Assembly: GCA_016868315.1 (NCBI GenBank)
Contig: VGHE01000001.1
Coordinates: 62,001 to 126,000 of the forward strand
Length of the DNA: 64,000 nucleotides
Source: Betaproteobacteria bacterium
GTDB taxonomy: Bacteria; Bdellovibrionota_B; Oligoflexia; Silvanigrellales; Silvanigrellaceae
Direction of reading: 5' to 3'
Shown here: positions 32,703 through 42,315 of the stretch, one piece after another
How the letters are laid out: the number at the start of each line of letters is the position of its first letter
Numbering within the stretch: position 1 is the first letter of the stretch
Notes under the pieces: generated by a model
What the model saw: only the letters and a program-made list of their open reading frames with translations
Databases searched by the model: none
What the model was told of the DNA's origin: nothing
Program-made: the position numbers and the translations under genes

Positions 32703-34811
32703 TTAAAGTTTTTCGTAAAGACGTTCCCATTTCTCTTGATGTGCCGCGAGTTCATTCTCGAGGCGAGTCACCTCAGCTTGACGCTTCTGTAGCTCCTGAA
32801 AAGTGAGCCCTTGCTCATATCCTTCATTCAGCAATCGCGTTGCATTGTTGAGTTCTGTTTCGAGAGCCGGGATGCGCTCCTCGAGCTTTTCAAGTTCCTT
32901 TTTTTCGGAGTATGTCAGCTTGGCCTTTTCATTTTTGGCTGCTTCTTTGGTGGCAGATTTTGTTAGGTTGCTGGTGTTCTTTTTTTCCTCTTTTGCCGCT
33001 GAAGTCTTGGCTGGATTCAGTGCGACGAGAAGTGCGAGTGCTTGCTCCAAGTTCGGAACGATTGTCCAGTGGTAAAAGCTCGTGTCTTGTTGTTTCTCTA
33101 TTCCGGAGAACGCCAGAATATGCGTGGCAACGCGTTGTATAAAGTAACGATCGTGGCTTGTGAAAACAACGCCGCCGGAAAAATTGACGAGTGTTTCTTC
33201 AAGCCCTTGAAGCGTGGGGATATCGAGGTCATTGGTTGGTTCGTCAAGAACCAGTGTGTTGGCCTGTTCCAGCATCATGCGTGCCATCAGTACCCGCGCT
33301 TGTTCGCCTCCTGAAAGATTTTTCAGTTTGCGTTCGGAGTCGTGGCGACGGAAGAGAAACTTTTCAAGGTAGCTCATTACGTGGAGATAACCCTGACTCG
33401 TGTGAACATAGTCACCTTCAGGGCAGATCGCGCTGCGAACGGTTTGGTTGAAATCAAGTTCATGGCGATGTTGATCGAAGTAACTGACTTTGATCAGGTC
33501 ATGTCTCTTGCACGTGCCTGTGTCAGGTTCAAGGCGCCCCGCAAGAATCTTGAGAAGATGTGTTTTGCCGCAGCCATTGGGGCCGACAATAGCCAGACGT
33601 GTGCCTGGTTTGATTTTGAGCGATAAATCTTTGGCCAGCAGGGGTTTATCGGAGCCACCTGGATGGGCGTAAGAAAGTTTCTCGAACTCCAGCAAGACCT
33701 GAGAGCCAAGATTTTCTTTCACTGAAATCCAATAATCCGTTGCATCGCGTTCTCTGCTTTCCATGGCAGCTTCAAAACTGAGAGCAACTGTAGGTTTGTC
33801 GGCAGCGCGTTTTTCAGTTGCTTGAAGTTTGACTTCAAGAACAGCAGCACGATTGATACGCGCCTGTTGTTTGGTTGTACGAGCTGCAGGACCGCGGCTG
33901 AGCCATGCAAGCTCTCTGCGCATCAGATTCGCCATGCGTTGATTGCGGGTGCGGTTCTCCTCCATGCGGCGCACCTTTTCTGCAGCATGCGCTTCGTAAT
34001 TGCCGGAATAGAATTGAATGTCACCCTCTGCGATTTCAAGAATTCGGTTAGCCAAGGTGTCTAGAAGTGAACGGTCGTGCGAGACGATGGCCATGGCAAT
34101 GGGCTCGGGTTCATCGTCTAGGAGGGGAACGCCCAGCATTTGAAAGCCGGTTTCAGATAAGTCGAGCAGAATGTCTTCCAGCCATTCGACCGTCTCCACG
34201 TCCAGGTGGTTGGTCGGTTCGTCGAGCAAGAGCAATTGCGGCTGACTGATGAAGGAGTGAATCAATTGCAGACGCTTCTGCTGCCCACCTGAGAGGTGTC
34301 TGACCTCACGCTCGGTGAATTCCTCTAGTCCGGCCACACGCAGAGCACCAGCGAGTGCATTGGGAATATCAACGCTGCGCGAGTCCAATGCGTGCTGGAG
34401 CTTATCGAGCTCGGCGAGCCATTTTTCATCGCTTCCCAATTCAGGAGAGTCTTCGAGTCTGGCTAAGTGCTTCTCAAACCGGCTCTGAGTTTCTTCGGCG
34501 TTGTCCGTTCCGAAGATCTTTTTGAGCTGGGAGGTCAGAATATCTTTGACTGTGTGCTCGAGTGAGAAGGGGATGGCCTGGCTCACGTAGGCTTTGCGCA
34601 GGCCGCTGCGCCAAGCTGCATGGCCGGCATCGGATTGTCCGACTCCGGCGAGAATTTTCAGGAGTGTTGATTTACCGGCTCCATTGGGTCCAACGATGCC
34701 AAGCCGGTCGCCTGGGTGAAGGGTGAGTGACAGTCCCTCAAACAGTGTGGTGACGCCAATGCGTACGGCCAAGTCTTGGCTAGTGAGCAGTGGGGAGGTG
34801 GCATTGGCCAT
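32703..34811 (-). CDS. ABC-F family ATPase (Uup-like)
   Basis: A 702-residue soluble protein with two ABC domains and no membrane part. The first Walker A is GPNGAGKST near 41-49, with signature LSGGQQKR and Walker B LLLLDEPTNHLD. The second has GPNGCGKT near 390, LSGGEQAR and LVLDEPTNDLD. A charged linker and a C-terminal coiled coil (about 630-702) of the Uup type follow. ABC-F proteins act on the ribosome to rescue stalled or misfolded states, and some protect against antibiotics; the coiled coil favours the housekeeping Uup branch. GAGAGG stands before the ATG. Probably cotranscribed with the M14 gene 19 bases upstream. Confidence 0.88.
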   Translation of the reverse strand: MANATSPLLTSQDLAVRIGVTTLFEGLSLTLHPGDRLGIVGPNGAGKSTLLKILAGVGQSDAGHAAWRSGLRKAYVSQAIPFSLEHTVKDILTSQLKKIFGTDNAEETQSRFEKHLARLEDSPELGSDEKWLAELDKLQHALDSRSVDIPNALAGALRVAGLEEFTEREVRHLSGGQQKRLQLIHSFISQPQLLLLDEPTNHLDVETVEWLEDILLDLSETGFQMLGVPLLDDEPEPIAMAIVSHDRSLLDTLANRILEIAEGDIQFYSGNYEAHAAEKVRRMEENRTRNQRMANLMRRELAWLSRGPAARTTKQQARINRAAVLEVKLQATEKRAADKPTVALSFEAAMESRERDATDYWISVKENLGSQVLLEFEKLSYAHPGGSDKPLLAKDLSLKIKPGTRLAIVGPNGCGKTHLLKILAGRLEPDTGTCKRHDLIKVSYFDQHRHELDFNQTVRSAICPEGDYVHTSQGYLHVMSYLEKFLFRRHDSERKLKNLSGGEQARVLMARMMLEQANTLVLDEPTNDLDIPTLQGLEETLVNFSGGVVFTSHDRYFIQRVATHILAFSGIEKQQDTSFYHWTIVPNLEQALALLVALNPAKTSAAKEEKKNTSNLTKSATKEAAKNEKAKLTYSEKKELEKLEERIPALETELNNATRLLNEGYEQGLTFQELQKRQAEVTRLENELAAHQEKWERLYEKL

Positions 34812-34830
34812 CCGGAAGCCTCTCAGAATT

Positions 34831-36327
34831 TCAAAGGCGAATGTCTCCGAGTTGTGTCACCTGATCTTTGCTAACTTCAAAGGTGACAGATTTTTTCAGA
34901 TCATCGCTCTGATAAATGTTGAATTGATAGGTGCCGGGCAGAAGGGTGTTGAAGATAAATCCATCGGCCGAGCGTGTCCGAAACGGCTTAACAGATTTGT
35001 CCTCACCCGTGAAATCCTCCCAGACGCCATTTTCAGCTCTGCTGATCCTGTAGCTCACGCCGGCCAGAGAGCGTCCCACAAGGCGACCTTGGACACCCTG
35101 TTGAAGTGTTTGGCGGATGAGCGTTTTCCATCCTTCCTCTTGACGCGCAACAGTGACATCGCGCCAGCGCTTGTGAGAGGGCTGAAAGCCCTGCATCCGC
35201 CCATTCACTTCCATCGCGAACGCCAGTACGCCGGCCTCACGGAATTGCCAGTCGGCATCAGTGCCGTCAGCTTCATACAGGAGCTCTGGTGGAGTGCCGA
35301 GAGCGTATGTGCCCTTTCGGCCAGCATCATCAACGATGTTGGCCTTCATTTCTGCACCAATGCTTTTGAACAATTCCAGGGAAGGATTTTTCTCTTTGCG
35401 GCATCCATAGGGATAGAGAATCATTTCGCTGAATGCATGGTAGCTGATGTTTGCGATGGGCCGCTCGCTGAGCACAAGTTCAATCATGGCTTTGGTCTCG
35501 GGCTCACTTGCTGCTTCTGGGCCGCGGAATGAATCGCTTGATTTGTTTGGGCTCGAGCCATTGCACGAACCCCAGAGTGCTGGATAGTTGCGATTAATGT
35601 CTACGCCAAATGAGCGTCCCTCTGTTTCCCATGCATTCTTGCGCCACATGTTTTGGCCTTCGTGCACGAACTGATTGCCGTCAGGATTGACCTGAGGAAC
35701 CAGTATGATGCGCGCCGAGTCGAGCCAATGTGTGACCTCTGGATCAGTGCCGTATCCGTTCAGAAGAACCTGAGCCATATGCATAACAACTTCTGTGGTC
35801 ATGACTTCACGTGCGTGGTGCATCGCGTTGAAAAGTAAAGTGGGCTGATTTTGATTCTTGGGCTGTGCTGAAATGAACAACGCTTGGATAGGGCGTTTGC
35901 GGCGTGTAATGCCGATGGTGCGCAGCGTTGTGAGACTCGGATAGTTTTGTGACAGAGAGGAAAGCGTGTCGAGCACCTCGGTTGGTGTGAAATAAGGTTC
36001 AAGATTCTCTCGCTGCAGCTGTGCGTTAAGAGGTGAGAATTGAATCTGGAAACCTTTTTCTTTGAGCTCGTCGAGGCTGTTCTGCTCGAGAGCAACTTCC
36101 GCGAGGTTTTCTTCCAAGGAAACGCCCAAGATGTCGAAAGAGGCCAGGTCACGCAAATCCTCTGCACGACGCACGGGGTCGTGCGAGATTTTAACACTCA
36201 CGATGCGTTTCGGGGCAGAGCTGAGTGCAGCAGATTGAATATTCATTGAAAGCGCACCAATGGAACCAATGAGAGCCAGCAACACACGCTGGCTAATGGG
36301 AAAACGACTTCCGGATTGTCTGGGCAT
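34831..36327 (-). CDS. Exported M14-family zinc carboxypeptidase
   Basis: A 498-residue protein from the ATG at 36327 with GGAGG upstream; a longer frame exists but runs through a strong terminator and lacks a start signal. The signal peptide is followed by a propeptide-like region of about 100 residues. The zinc motif HHARE uses His171 and Glu174, with the third ligand in SYHAFSEMILYPYG. NPDGNQ, GVDINRNYP and AMEVNG (catalytic Glu) complete the M14 pattern. A small beta-sandwich tail (about 400-498) is typical of carboxypeptidases in predatory and gliding bacteria. It removes C-terminal residues from peptides outside the cytosol. Confidence 0.85.
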   Translation of the reverse strand: MPRQSGSRFPISQRVLLALIGSIGALSMNIQSAALSSAPKRIVSVKISHDPVRRAEDLRDLASFDILGVSLEENLAEVALEQNSLDELKEKGFQIQFSPLNAQLQRENLEPYFTPTEVLDTLSSLSQNYPSLTTLRTIGITRRKRPIQALFISAQPKNQNQPTLLFNAMHHAREVMTTEVVMHMAQVLLNGYGTDPEVTHWLDSARIILVPQVNPDGNQFVHEGQNMWRKNAWETEGRSFGVDINRNYPALWGSCNGSSPNKSSDSFRGPEAASEPETKAMIELVLSERPIANISYHAFSEMILYPYGCRKEKNPSLELFKSIGAEMKANIVDDAGRKGTYALGTPPELLYEADGTDADWQFREAGVLAFAMEVNGRMQGFQPSHKRWRDVTVARQEEGWKTLIRQTLQQGVQGRLVGRSLAGVSYRISRAENGVWEDFTGEDKSVKPFRTRSADGFIFNTLLPGTYQFNIYQSDDLKKSVTFEVSKDQVTQLGDIRL

Positions 36328-36342
36328 GTGCGCCTCCGAAAT

Positions 36343-36370
36343 AAAAAAAAGGATGGCCTCTGAGCCACCC
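36343..36370 (-). terminator. Rho-independent terminator of the M28 peptidase gene
   Basis: Read on the minus strand: GGGTGGC, loop TCAGAG, GCCATCC, directly followed by eight T (36343-36350). The stem has one G-T wobble. It lies 49 bases after the stop of the M28 gene and just before the M14 start, separating the two peptidase genes into different transcripts. Confidence 0.88.
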
Positions 36371-36418
36371 ATTCTGCCTGTCTTTCGACTTGCGTCAAAT
36401 AAATACGTTTTATTCTGG

Positions 36419-37765
36419 TCAGAGTGCCAGGCTGAGCGCTGTGTTGACCTGAAGTGTAGCGAGCCGCAGCATGTACTCTTTGTTGATAATATTAATCGAA
36501 TCACATTGCTTGTGGTAGCAGGGGTTTTCATCACCACCGAAGAAATTCTCTGAGATGATGGTCGCGGGAATATTCTTGTTCCAGAACGAAGCATGGTCGG
36601 AGCGGTTTGTGCAGGCTGCAACCTTCTTCATATTGAGTTCAAGATTCATGTTCAATTCTTCAATCACACGCGTGATGGGTTTGCTATCCGGACGGTCGCA
36701 GTCCATGGCATGGTATGCAAAGTCGTTGTTGCCGTCGTAGCCAATCATGTCAGCCTGAACGACTCCCAAAAAGGTCTCTTCCTTGCGCAGCTGGTTCGCA
36801 TAGGCGCGCGACCCAATCAGACCAAGTTCTTCCTGATCGAAGCCAACAAAGCGGATTGATACGGGCAAAGTGTTGAGCTTTGAGAGCAGGTGAGCCGCTT
36901 CAAGGAATCCGACAGTGCCCGAGCCATCGTCATCCGCGCCTTTGTTGCGCACGGAGTCCATGTGACCAGAGACGATAACGAATTTGGTGCGATCGGCTCC
37001 CCACAAGGTTCCTTCAACGTTGGCGCCCTTGTATCCGTTGTATGTGTAGGGAACGAGCTTTGTTTCAATTCCCAGTCCAGAAAGGGTCTGCATAACGTAT
37101 TGTTGCGTGAGGTTGCGGTTTTCTGTACCGCCGCGCTCCGTGATGCGGACTTCCTTGCCTTCAAGCATGAAAGTGCGGTCGCCCGTGAGAGTTTCGAGCA
37201 TTTCCATCATGCGTCCAAGGTCAGGCTGAACAGCCTCAGCCTTTGTGACCGCGCGAGGTCGCCAAGAGGGAGGAGGAGGAAGGTTAGGGCGCTCGAGTTG
37301 ATCGGCGGCCAAAAAACGCTCGTCATCGAGTGAGACTGGCCACACGAAATTTTTTGCTTCTAACTGCAGACGGGTCGTGTCGGCGGCATTCATAAGATAC
37401 ATGCCGCGGTTGCGCGAACCCGCCACAAGTTGTCCGCTCACCGGAGCTTCGCCTTCCACGAATGAGAGGGTGGTTCCAGCCGGCCAAGGAAGTTCGATAA
37501 CGGTTCCCGAAGATGATTTTGGTTTCTTGCTGAGCACCTGGATTTGCCGGCCTTGACCCATTTCAAATTGGCCAAGAACCCATAGATTCTCTGCTACAGA
37601 GGACTTGGCTGTGGTGATTCTCAGCCAGACGGTCGTTGACTTCGGATTAAAATGTTGAATTGCGAGTGCGGGTCCATGTCCCATGGCCAGCGCTGCGTCA
37701 TGAAAGAAAAAGCCGCCAGTGATGAGGAGTGCTGCCGAGGTTGCAAATAGTGATGATAGTCTCAT
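36419..37765 (-). CDS. Exported M28-family aminopeptidase
   Basis: A 448-residue exported protein: signal peptide to about residue 27 (ALA-MGHG). The N-terminal half (about 30-190) looks like a beta-rich accessory region. The catalytic domain shows VSGHMDS with His268 and Asp270, the bridging Asp in GADDDGSGT, the Glu-Glu pair in DQEELG, Asp in QADMIGYD, and the last His in CYHKQCDSI, all as in two-zinc M28 aminopeptidases. It cuts N-terminal residues from peptides in the periplasm or outside. A strong terminator follows it. Together with the M14 enzyme next door it could trim peptides from both ends. Confidence 0.87.
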   Translation of the reverse strand: MRLSSLFATSAALLITGGFFFHDAALAMGHGPALAIQHFNPKSTTVWLRITTAKSSVAENLWVLGQFEMGQGRQIQVLSKKPKSSSGTVIELPWPAGTTLSFVEGEAPVSGQLVAGSRNRGMYLMNAADTTRLQLEAKNFVWPVSLDDERFLAADQLERPNLPPPPSWRPRAVTKAEAVQPDLGRMMEMLETLTGDRTFMLEGKEVRITERGGTENRNLTQQYVMQTLSGLGIETKLVPYTYNGYKGANVEGTLWGADRTKFVIVSGHMDSVRNKGADDDGSGTVGFLEAAHLLSKLNTLPVSIRFVGFDQEELGLIGSRAYANQLRKEETFLGVVQADMIGYDGNNDFAYHAMDCDRPDSKPITRVIEELNMNLELNMKKVAACTNRSDHASFWNKNIPATIISENFFGGDENPCYHKQCDSINIINKEYMLRLATLQVNTALSLAL

Positions 37766-38034
37766 TCCGGTACCCTCGAAGTTTGGGCTCCATGGATGGG
37801 TAGGCGACTCAGTGCTGATTCTTTCTGCTCATCAGATTATGCCCGGGTAGACTGCTGGGCAAGCCTGAAGCCCGCTATTTTTTAGGTTGGGTTTGGGAAG
37901 TTGTAAAAAGTCGTTCGATTTGCCGGCGAGCTTGCTCTTTCTGTAGAAAGCCAACCCCCTGACATCCGCTCGAAATCCGAGAAGTGTTACTCTGTTTAGG
38001 ATGGTAGTTCGCAACTTCGGTTGGGGTTCTGCCG

Positions 38035-39273
38035 ATGTTTTCCATTGGGGAACGCGATCTCATGGGTGAGGCAAAGCCGGATATTTACAAGATGTTTCAG
38101 GTGGCAGAACCGGTGCCATTTGGAAGTCAGATGGACATATTGATTGCCGACCCTCAAAGTGACCTGCGCCTTATTCTCAGCCACCATTTGCAAAAGCTCG
38201 GGTTTACTAAAATACGAACCGTTAAAGATGGTATGACTGCTCTCCTTGAAATGCGCCGTCAGCCTGCCAACATTCTCTTGCTCAGCAATGAGTTCGAAGG
38301 CCCAACGGCCATCGATGTGATTCAGGAGTTGAGAGAAGACCCGAGCCTGCAGCGTGATGTGGTGATTCTCAGTTCGACACCACCGAGCAAAGCTGAAATT
38401 ATGTATGCGCTGGAATGTGGTTTTGATGATTTTCTTATCAAGCCCGTTATTCCAAATGAAATTATGCCCAAGCTTCGTACTTCGCACTCTGCTTTTGCAA
38501 GCCATAAAAACCCAGAGCGTATTTATGAGTTCGCAAAGACAGCTTTAAAAATGCAGGAGTTCGATCACGCAGAGCGTATTTATCAAGAGCTGGCCAGGCA
38601 AACACAATTCGCAGCGCGTCCATTTGTTGGGCTTGCGCGTATCGCATCGCTGCGTGGAGAACTTGATAAGGCTATAGATTTGGTCAAGACAGCCATACAA
38701 CGCAATGATAAGTACGTCCACGCTCACGCGCTGATGGGAGACCTCCTGCTTGAGCAAAAGAATCTGGATGCAGCCTTAGCGAGCTACCGAATGGCTATTG
38801 AGCTCAGCCCATTGAACGTCGTTCGGTACGAGGTAGCAACGGCTGCCTTGCTTGAAAAAGGTCGGGTCGACGATGCTATTTCGCTGTTGGAGATTGCGAC
38901 CACTGCTGGATTTGAAAATCCCTTTATTATTGAGCGATTGGGGTACTGCTACTTCCAGAAAAAGGAATACCAGAAGGCTAGCAAATTCCTGCGCCAGGCC
39001 GTTCATGCTGAGCCAGACAACGTCAGCTTCCTTAATTCCTTGGCGATTTGCTACAGAGATTCAGCTCAATTCGACGAAGCATTGGAAACCTACAATCAGA
39101 TTCTCAAGCGTGACAACGACAACAGTGCGGTGATGTTCAATAAGTCTCTGCTACTCATTATGATGCAGCGCAAAGAAGATGCCCTTAAGCTTCTTAAGAG
39201 GGTTCTAGCGAAGCAGCCTGACTTTCAGAAGGCTAGGGACAAGATTCTTGAGCTGGGTGGACACGTCGATTGA
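38035..39273 (+). CDS. Degenerate response-regulator receiver fused to TPR repeats
   Basis: A 412-residue protein. Residues about 32-145 follow the CheY fold: MDILIADPQSDLRLILSHHL gives the first strand with an acidic residue, and LIKPV supplies the conserved Lys. At the phosphorylation site the sequence is NILLLSNEFEG, where Ser replaces the usual Asp, so the domain should not be phosphorylated in the normal way. Residues about 150-410 contain six or so TPR units (for example HALMGDLLLEQKNLDAALASY, VMFNKSLLLIMMQRKEDALK). It is probably a cytosolic protein-protein hub. ATG at 38035 was chosen; ATG at 38062, with GGGGAA upstream, is an alternative. It ends four bases before the convergent NMO gene. 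Confidence 0.8.
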   Translation: MFSIGERDLMGEAKPDIYKMFQVAEPVPFGSQMDILIADPQSDLRLILSHHLQKLGFTKIRTVKDGMTALLEMRRQPANILLLSNEFEGPTAIDVIQELREDPSLQRDVVILSSTPPSKAEIMYALECGFDDFLIKPVIPNEIMPKLRTSHSAFASHKNPERIYEFAKTALKMQEFDHAERIYQELARQTQFAARPFVGLARIASLRGELDKAIDLVKTAIQRNDKYVHAHALMGDLLLEQKNLDAALASYRMAIELSPLNVVRYEVATAALLEKGRVDDAISLLEIATTAGFENPFIIERLGYCYFQKKEYQKASKFLRQAVHAEPDNVSFLNSLAICYRDSAQFDEALETYNQILKRDNDNSAVMFNKSLLLIMMQRKEDALKLLKRVLAKQPDFQKARDKILELGGHVD

Positions 39274-39277
39274 GCCT

Positions 39278-40255
39278 TTAGCTGTGGAAAACTCCAACTC
39301 TCAGATTTTCCATCACTTCGGATACGCTTTGAATTGAGTCGATGCCTTCGACACTTTTTCCGGCTTGCCAAAAATCACTGTAAGAGAAGCCCTTCAGGGA
39401 AGCCTCTTTGAGCTTCCATGCTGATTGAATGGTGTAATACATCCTCATCCAATGCTTAAATTTCGGATGCTTGAGCATGTAACGGGCAAGTGGGTTAGCC
39501 TTCAGCCCCATGCGTTTCACGCTTTCGGTGAAGATAACAGAAACAGGTACGCCGCTGATTTTCTCTGTAAGAACGATGTCTGCTTCATGCGCTGATATGA
39601 TTGCTTTCTTATAGTCTTCGTGTGCATTGCATTCGCGTGTTGCAATAAAGCGCGTCCCCATCTGAACACCCTGGTAGCCCAGCATCATGGCTGCATGCAC
39701 TTGTTCTTGTGTGGAGATTCCGCCAGCTGCAATGAGGGGGACACCGAGATCACGCATCTCATTAAACAGGGATTGGGGAGTTTGATGGCCTGCGTGTCCA
39801 CCCGCACGATTGTTGACACAGATAATACCATCCACACCGCTTTCTAGCGCTTTGAGAGCCCACTTTCGGTCGACAACGTCATGATAGACGTATCCCCCAG
39901 CGGCATGAACACGCTCAACAACCCAGCGCGGGTTGCCCAGTGAAGTGACAAAAAAACGAACTCCCATTTCAAGAGAAATATCGAGATATTTTTCCATTCT
40001 ATCGCGATACATCTTTGATGATTTTTCGGTGATTATATTGAGTCCAAAGGGCTTTGAAGTCAGTGATTTGATATAGCATAGGCCGTCTTTGAAGTCTCGC
40101 TTGTGAACAAAAACAAGTGAGAGTGGCTGCACAATTCCCATGCCACCCGCCTCTGAAACGGCAGCGACGAGTTCAGGATTGCTGCATGGGTACATGGCGC
40201 CACAGATAATGGGGAGTTCAGTGCCTGTATGTTTGAGAAAAACTGAGTTGCTCAT
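39278..40255 (-). CDS. Nitronate monooxygenase/enoyl-ACP reductase II-like flavoprotein
   Basis: A 325-residue TIM-barrel flavoprotein. The N-terminus ELPIICGAMYPCSNPELVAAVSEAGGMGI matches NMO and FabK proteins. GVDGIICVNNRAGGHAG gives the His/Gly phosphate loop, and IAAGGISTQEQVHAAMMLGYQGVQMGTRFIATREC completes the FMN-binding pattern. NMOs oxidise alkyl nitronates; FabK reduces enoyl-ACP; sequence alone does not settle which applies. It starts one base after the stop of the DUF4442 gene, so both are in one operon, and a fatty-acid link is conceivable since that partner is a hot-dog thioesterase-like protein. Confidence 0.82.
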   Translation of the reverse strand: MSNSVFLKHTGTELPIICGAMYPCSNPELVAAVSEAGGMGIVQPLSLVFVHKRDFKDGLCYIKSLTSKPFGLNIITEKSSKMYRDRMEKYLDISLEMGVRFFVTSLGNPRWVVERVHAAGGYVYHDVVDRKWALKALESGVDGIICVNNRAGGHAGHQTPQSLFNEMRDLGVPLIAAGGISTQEQVHAAMMLGYQGVQMGTRFIATRECNAHEDYKKAIISAHEADIVLTEKISGVPVSVIFTESVKRMGLKANPLARYMLKHPKFKHWMRMYYTIQSAWKLKEASLKGFSYSDFWQAGKSVEGIDSIQSVSEVMENLRVGVFHS

Positions 40256-40256
40256 T

Positions 40257-40781
40257 CTATTTTAGTTCTCCTGTTGGGCTCACAAGCCAGGTTGTGCGTC
40301 CAATGGCAACGGTTCCGCCGCTGGAGTCGGTGATTTCGCTTGCCACAACAATGTTTGTTGGCGCCTCAAGATACTCAACTGTGTGTTCCATTTTAGCCTT
40401 GGAGGTGAGCATTCCTCGAGCCTTTTTAATGTACTCAACTTCGAGTTTGACAAGAATTGCACGGCTGTTGGGCGGAATTGCTGTGTGCAGGCTCAGGCCT
40501 GCGGGAAATTCCGCGAGATTCGCGAGTGCTAGAGCGTGAACCGAATTGAGATGGTTTCGCACGGAGCGATTGTCGTCGATCTCCACCGTGGCCTGACCCC
40601 GCTCCAGTTCAATGACTCGGGGTTTTATACTTCCAGTGTAGGGAATAACGGTTCCAATCAGCCGGCTAAACGCTGTTTTGCCGCCCGGAACCTGGTTGAA
40701 ATTCTTCCAGACCTTGAGAATCTGTTGTGGCTGAAAAAGATTGCGCTGCATTTTGGTCAGCATTTCGTTTGTCCAGCGCAT
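40257..40781 (-). CDS. DUF4442 hot-dog-fold protein (thioesterase-like)
   Basis: A 174-residue protein from the ATG at 40781, preceded by AAGGAAGG; a longer reading frame overlaps the divergent TldD start and was not used. The RVIELERGQATVEIDDNRSVRNHLNSVHALALANLAEFPAGL stretch (about 50-95) is the typical start of the hot-dog helix in DUF4442/PaaI-like proteins. It has beta-strands at both ends. PaaI-type members hydrolyse acyl-CoA thioesters, but DUF4442 proteins are not well characterised. It is one base from the NMO gene on the same strand. Confidence 0.76.
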   Translation of the reverse strand: MRWTNEMLTKMQRNLFQPQQILKVWKNFNQVPGGKTAFSRLIGTVIPYTGSIKPRVIELERGQATVEIDDNRSVRNHLNSVHALALANLAEFPAGLSLHTAIPPNSRAILVKLEVEYIKKARGMLTSKAKMEHTVEYLEAPTNIVVASEITDSSGGTVAIGRTTWLVSPTGELK

Positions 40782-40872
40782 AAACACCCTTCCTTGAGTG
40801 GCATTTTGGATTGTCCGGGCATATTGTTGCGCCGGTTCTTGCTCGCCAAGTCTTCGACCAGGAAAGTGTCCC

Positions 40873-42315
40873 ATGGAACAACTTCTGAAAAAAGTACTCA
40901 GTCAGCTTTCAATCGGCTCCAACCAATGGGTAGGTTTGCGTTACCACCGTGAGCATGCACGGACACGCGAGGTGCGCGATGCGCATCCTGAATCCAACCG
41001 CGGCAGTGAATCCGCAGGTGTGATGATTGAATGGCTCGTCGATGGCCAATTCGGCTATGCTGCCACCCCAGATCTGTGCGAAGCCTCGTTGCTGAGGACT
41101 GCCGCATTAGCGCACGGTAACGCTGTTTCTGCCGCCCGGCGCGCTCTGTATCGCTTCGACACATCGCGTCGCCCGCCGTCACAAGGGATCTATTCTTCAA
41201 AGGTGAGTTCACCGTTGGCTGGGCTGAGCGATGCCGAACAGTTCGAAGTGCTCGTGAGTCTCACTAAACGCATGCGCACATCTGAGGCTGTCATCACTGC
41301 AACCGCCTGGTTACAGAATGTTCAGGTTGAGAGCTGTTTTGTTTCCTCTAATGGCGCTCATTTTGAACAGGATCTTTCTCTGGTCTCGGTTGCTCTTGAG
41401 GCTGTTGGCCAGAGAAACGGAGTTGTTCAGAAGCGTTCCAACCATGGATTGAGCGCATATTCCTACCAAGGCGGGGCAGAGTTTGTTCTCGAGAAAATTC
41501 TTGCGCAGCAGGCAGATAAAGTTGCCGTTCAATTGCACGAGCTGCTCGAGGCAGCCGAGTGCCCCAACGAGACAACCCATCTGGTTCTTGCGCCCGACCA
41601 AATGATGCTGCAGATACACGAAAGTATCGGGCATCCGCTCGAACTCGATCGCATTCTCGGAGACGAGCGCAACTATGCAGGTTCGAGTTTTGTTAAACTC
41701 GAAGATTTTGGCCGGTTGCAATATGGCTCCGAACTCCTCAACGTCACCTTTGATCCGGGAGTTGAGCACGAGTTTGCTTCCTATGCCTTCGATGATTGTG
41801 GGCATCCAGCGCATCGTGAATTCCTGATTGAAAAGGGGGTTCTTAAACGTGGTCTGGGCAGCCTAGAAAGCCAGGCTCGTTCGGGCGTTCTGGGCGTCGC
41901 CAATCAGCGGGCGAGTTCATGGAATCGTGCACCCATCGACCGCATGGCAAATATCAATGTAGAACCCGGTGAGAAATCGTTTGAGCAAATTATCTCCGGC
42001 ATCGAGCGCGGCGTATTCATGGAATCCAATAAATCCTGGTCAATCGATGACTACCGCAACAAATTTCAGTTTGGTTGCGAATACGCACGCGTCATCGAAA
42101 ATGGAAAGCTCGGCCGCGTGCTGCGCAACCCCAACTATCGTGGGGTGACATCTGATTTTTGGAAGAAGCTTGTCGCCGTGGGTGACCCCTCAACTCTTGG
42201 CGTTTTCGGTACCCCGTACTGTGGCAAGGGTGAACCCAATCAAAGTATCCGCGTGGGTCATGCATCTCCTGTATGTGCCTTTGCAGGGGTAGAGGTTTTT
42301 GGAGGTGCACAATGA
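40873..42315 (+). CDS. tldD: TldD family metalloprotease subunit
   Basis: A 480-residue protein. HESIGH (His249, Glu250, His254) is the HExxxH zinc motif specific to TldD, followed by PLELDR and DFGRLQYGSELLNVTFDP. TldD pairs with TldE (PmbA) to form a heterodimeric protease that degrades small unfolded peptides and removes leaders from some ribosomally made peptides such as microcin B17. Start ATG at 40873 has GGAAA 8 bases upstream. Its stop overlaps the next start (ATGA). No small precursor-peptide gene is seen nearby, so a housekeeping role is the default reading. Confidence 0.85.
   Translation: MEQLLKKVLSQLSIGSNQWVGLRYHREHARTREVRDAHPESNRGSESAGVMIEWLVDGQFGYAATPDLCEASLLRTAALAHGNAVSAARRALYRFDTSRRPPSQGIYSSKVSSPLAGLSDAEQFEVLVSLTKRMRTSEAVITATAWLQNVQVESCFVSSNGAHFEQDLSLVSVALEAVGQRNGVVQKRSNHGLSAYSYQGGAEFVLEKILAQQADKVAVQLHELLEAAECPNETTHLVLAPDQMMLQIHESIGHPLELDRILGDERNYAGSSFVKLEDFGRLQYGSELLNVTFDPGVEHEFASYAFDDCGHPAHREFLIEKGVLKRGLGSLESQARSGVLGVANQRASSWNRAPIDRMANINVEPGEKSFEQIISGIERGVFMESNKSWSIDDYRNKFQFGCEYARVIENGKLGRVLRNPNYRGVTSDFWKKLVAVGDPSTLGVFGTPYCGKGEPNQSIRVGHASPVCAFAGVEVFGGAQ

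Noticed and set aside
34723-35532. A 269-codon open frame on the plus strand
   Set aside because: It lies wholly opposite the ABC-F and M14 genes, has no ribosome site and its translation is low-quality; it is a codon-usage shadow.
36328-36621. Upstream extension of the M14 gene by 98 codons
   Set aside because: It runs through the T8 terminator at 36343-36370 and over the end of the M28 gene; GGAGG and a signal peptide support the ATG at 36327.
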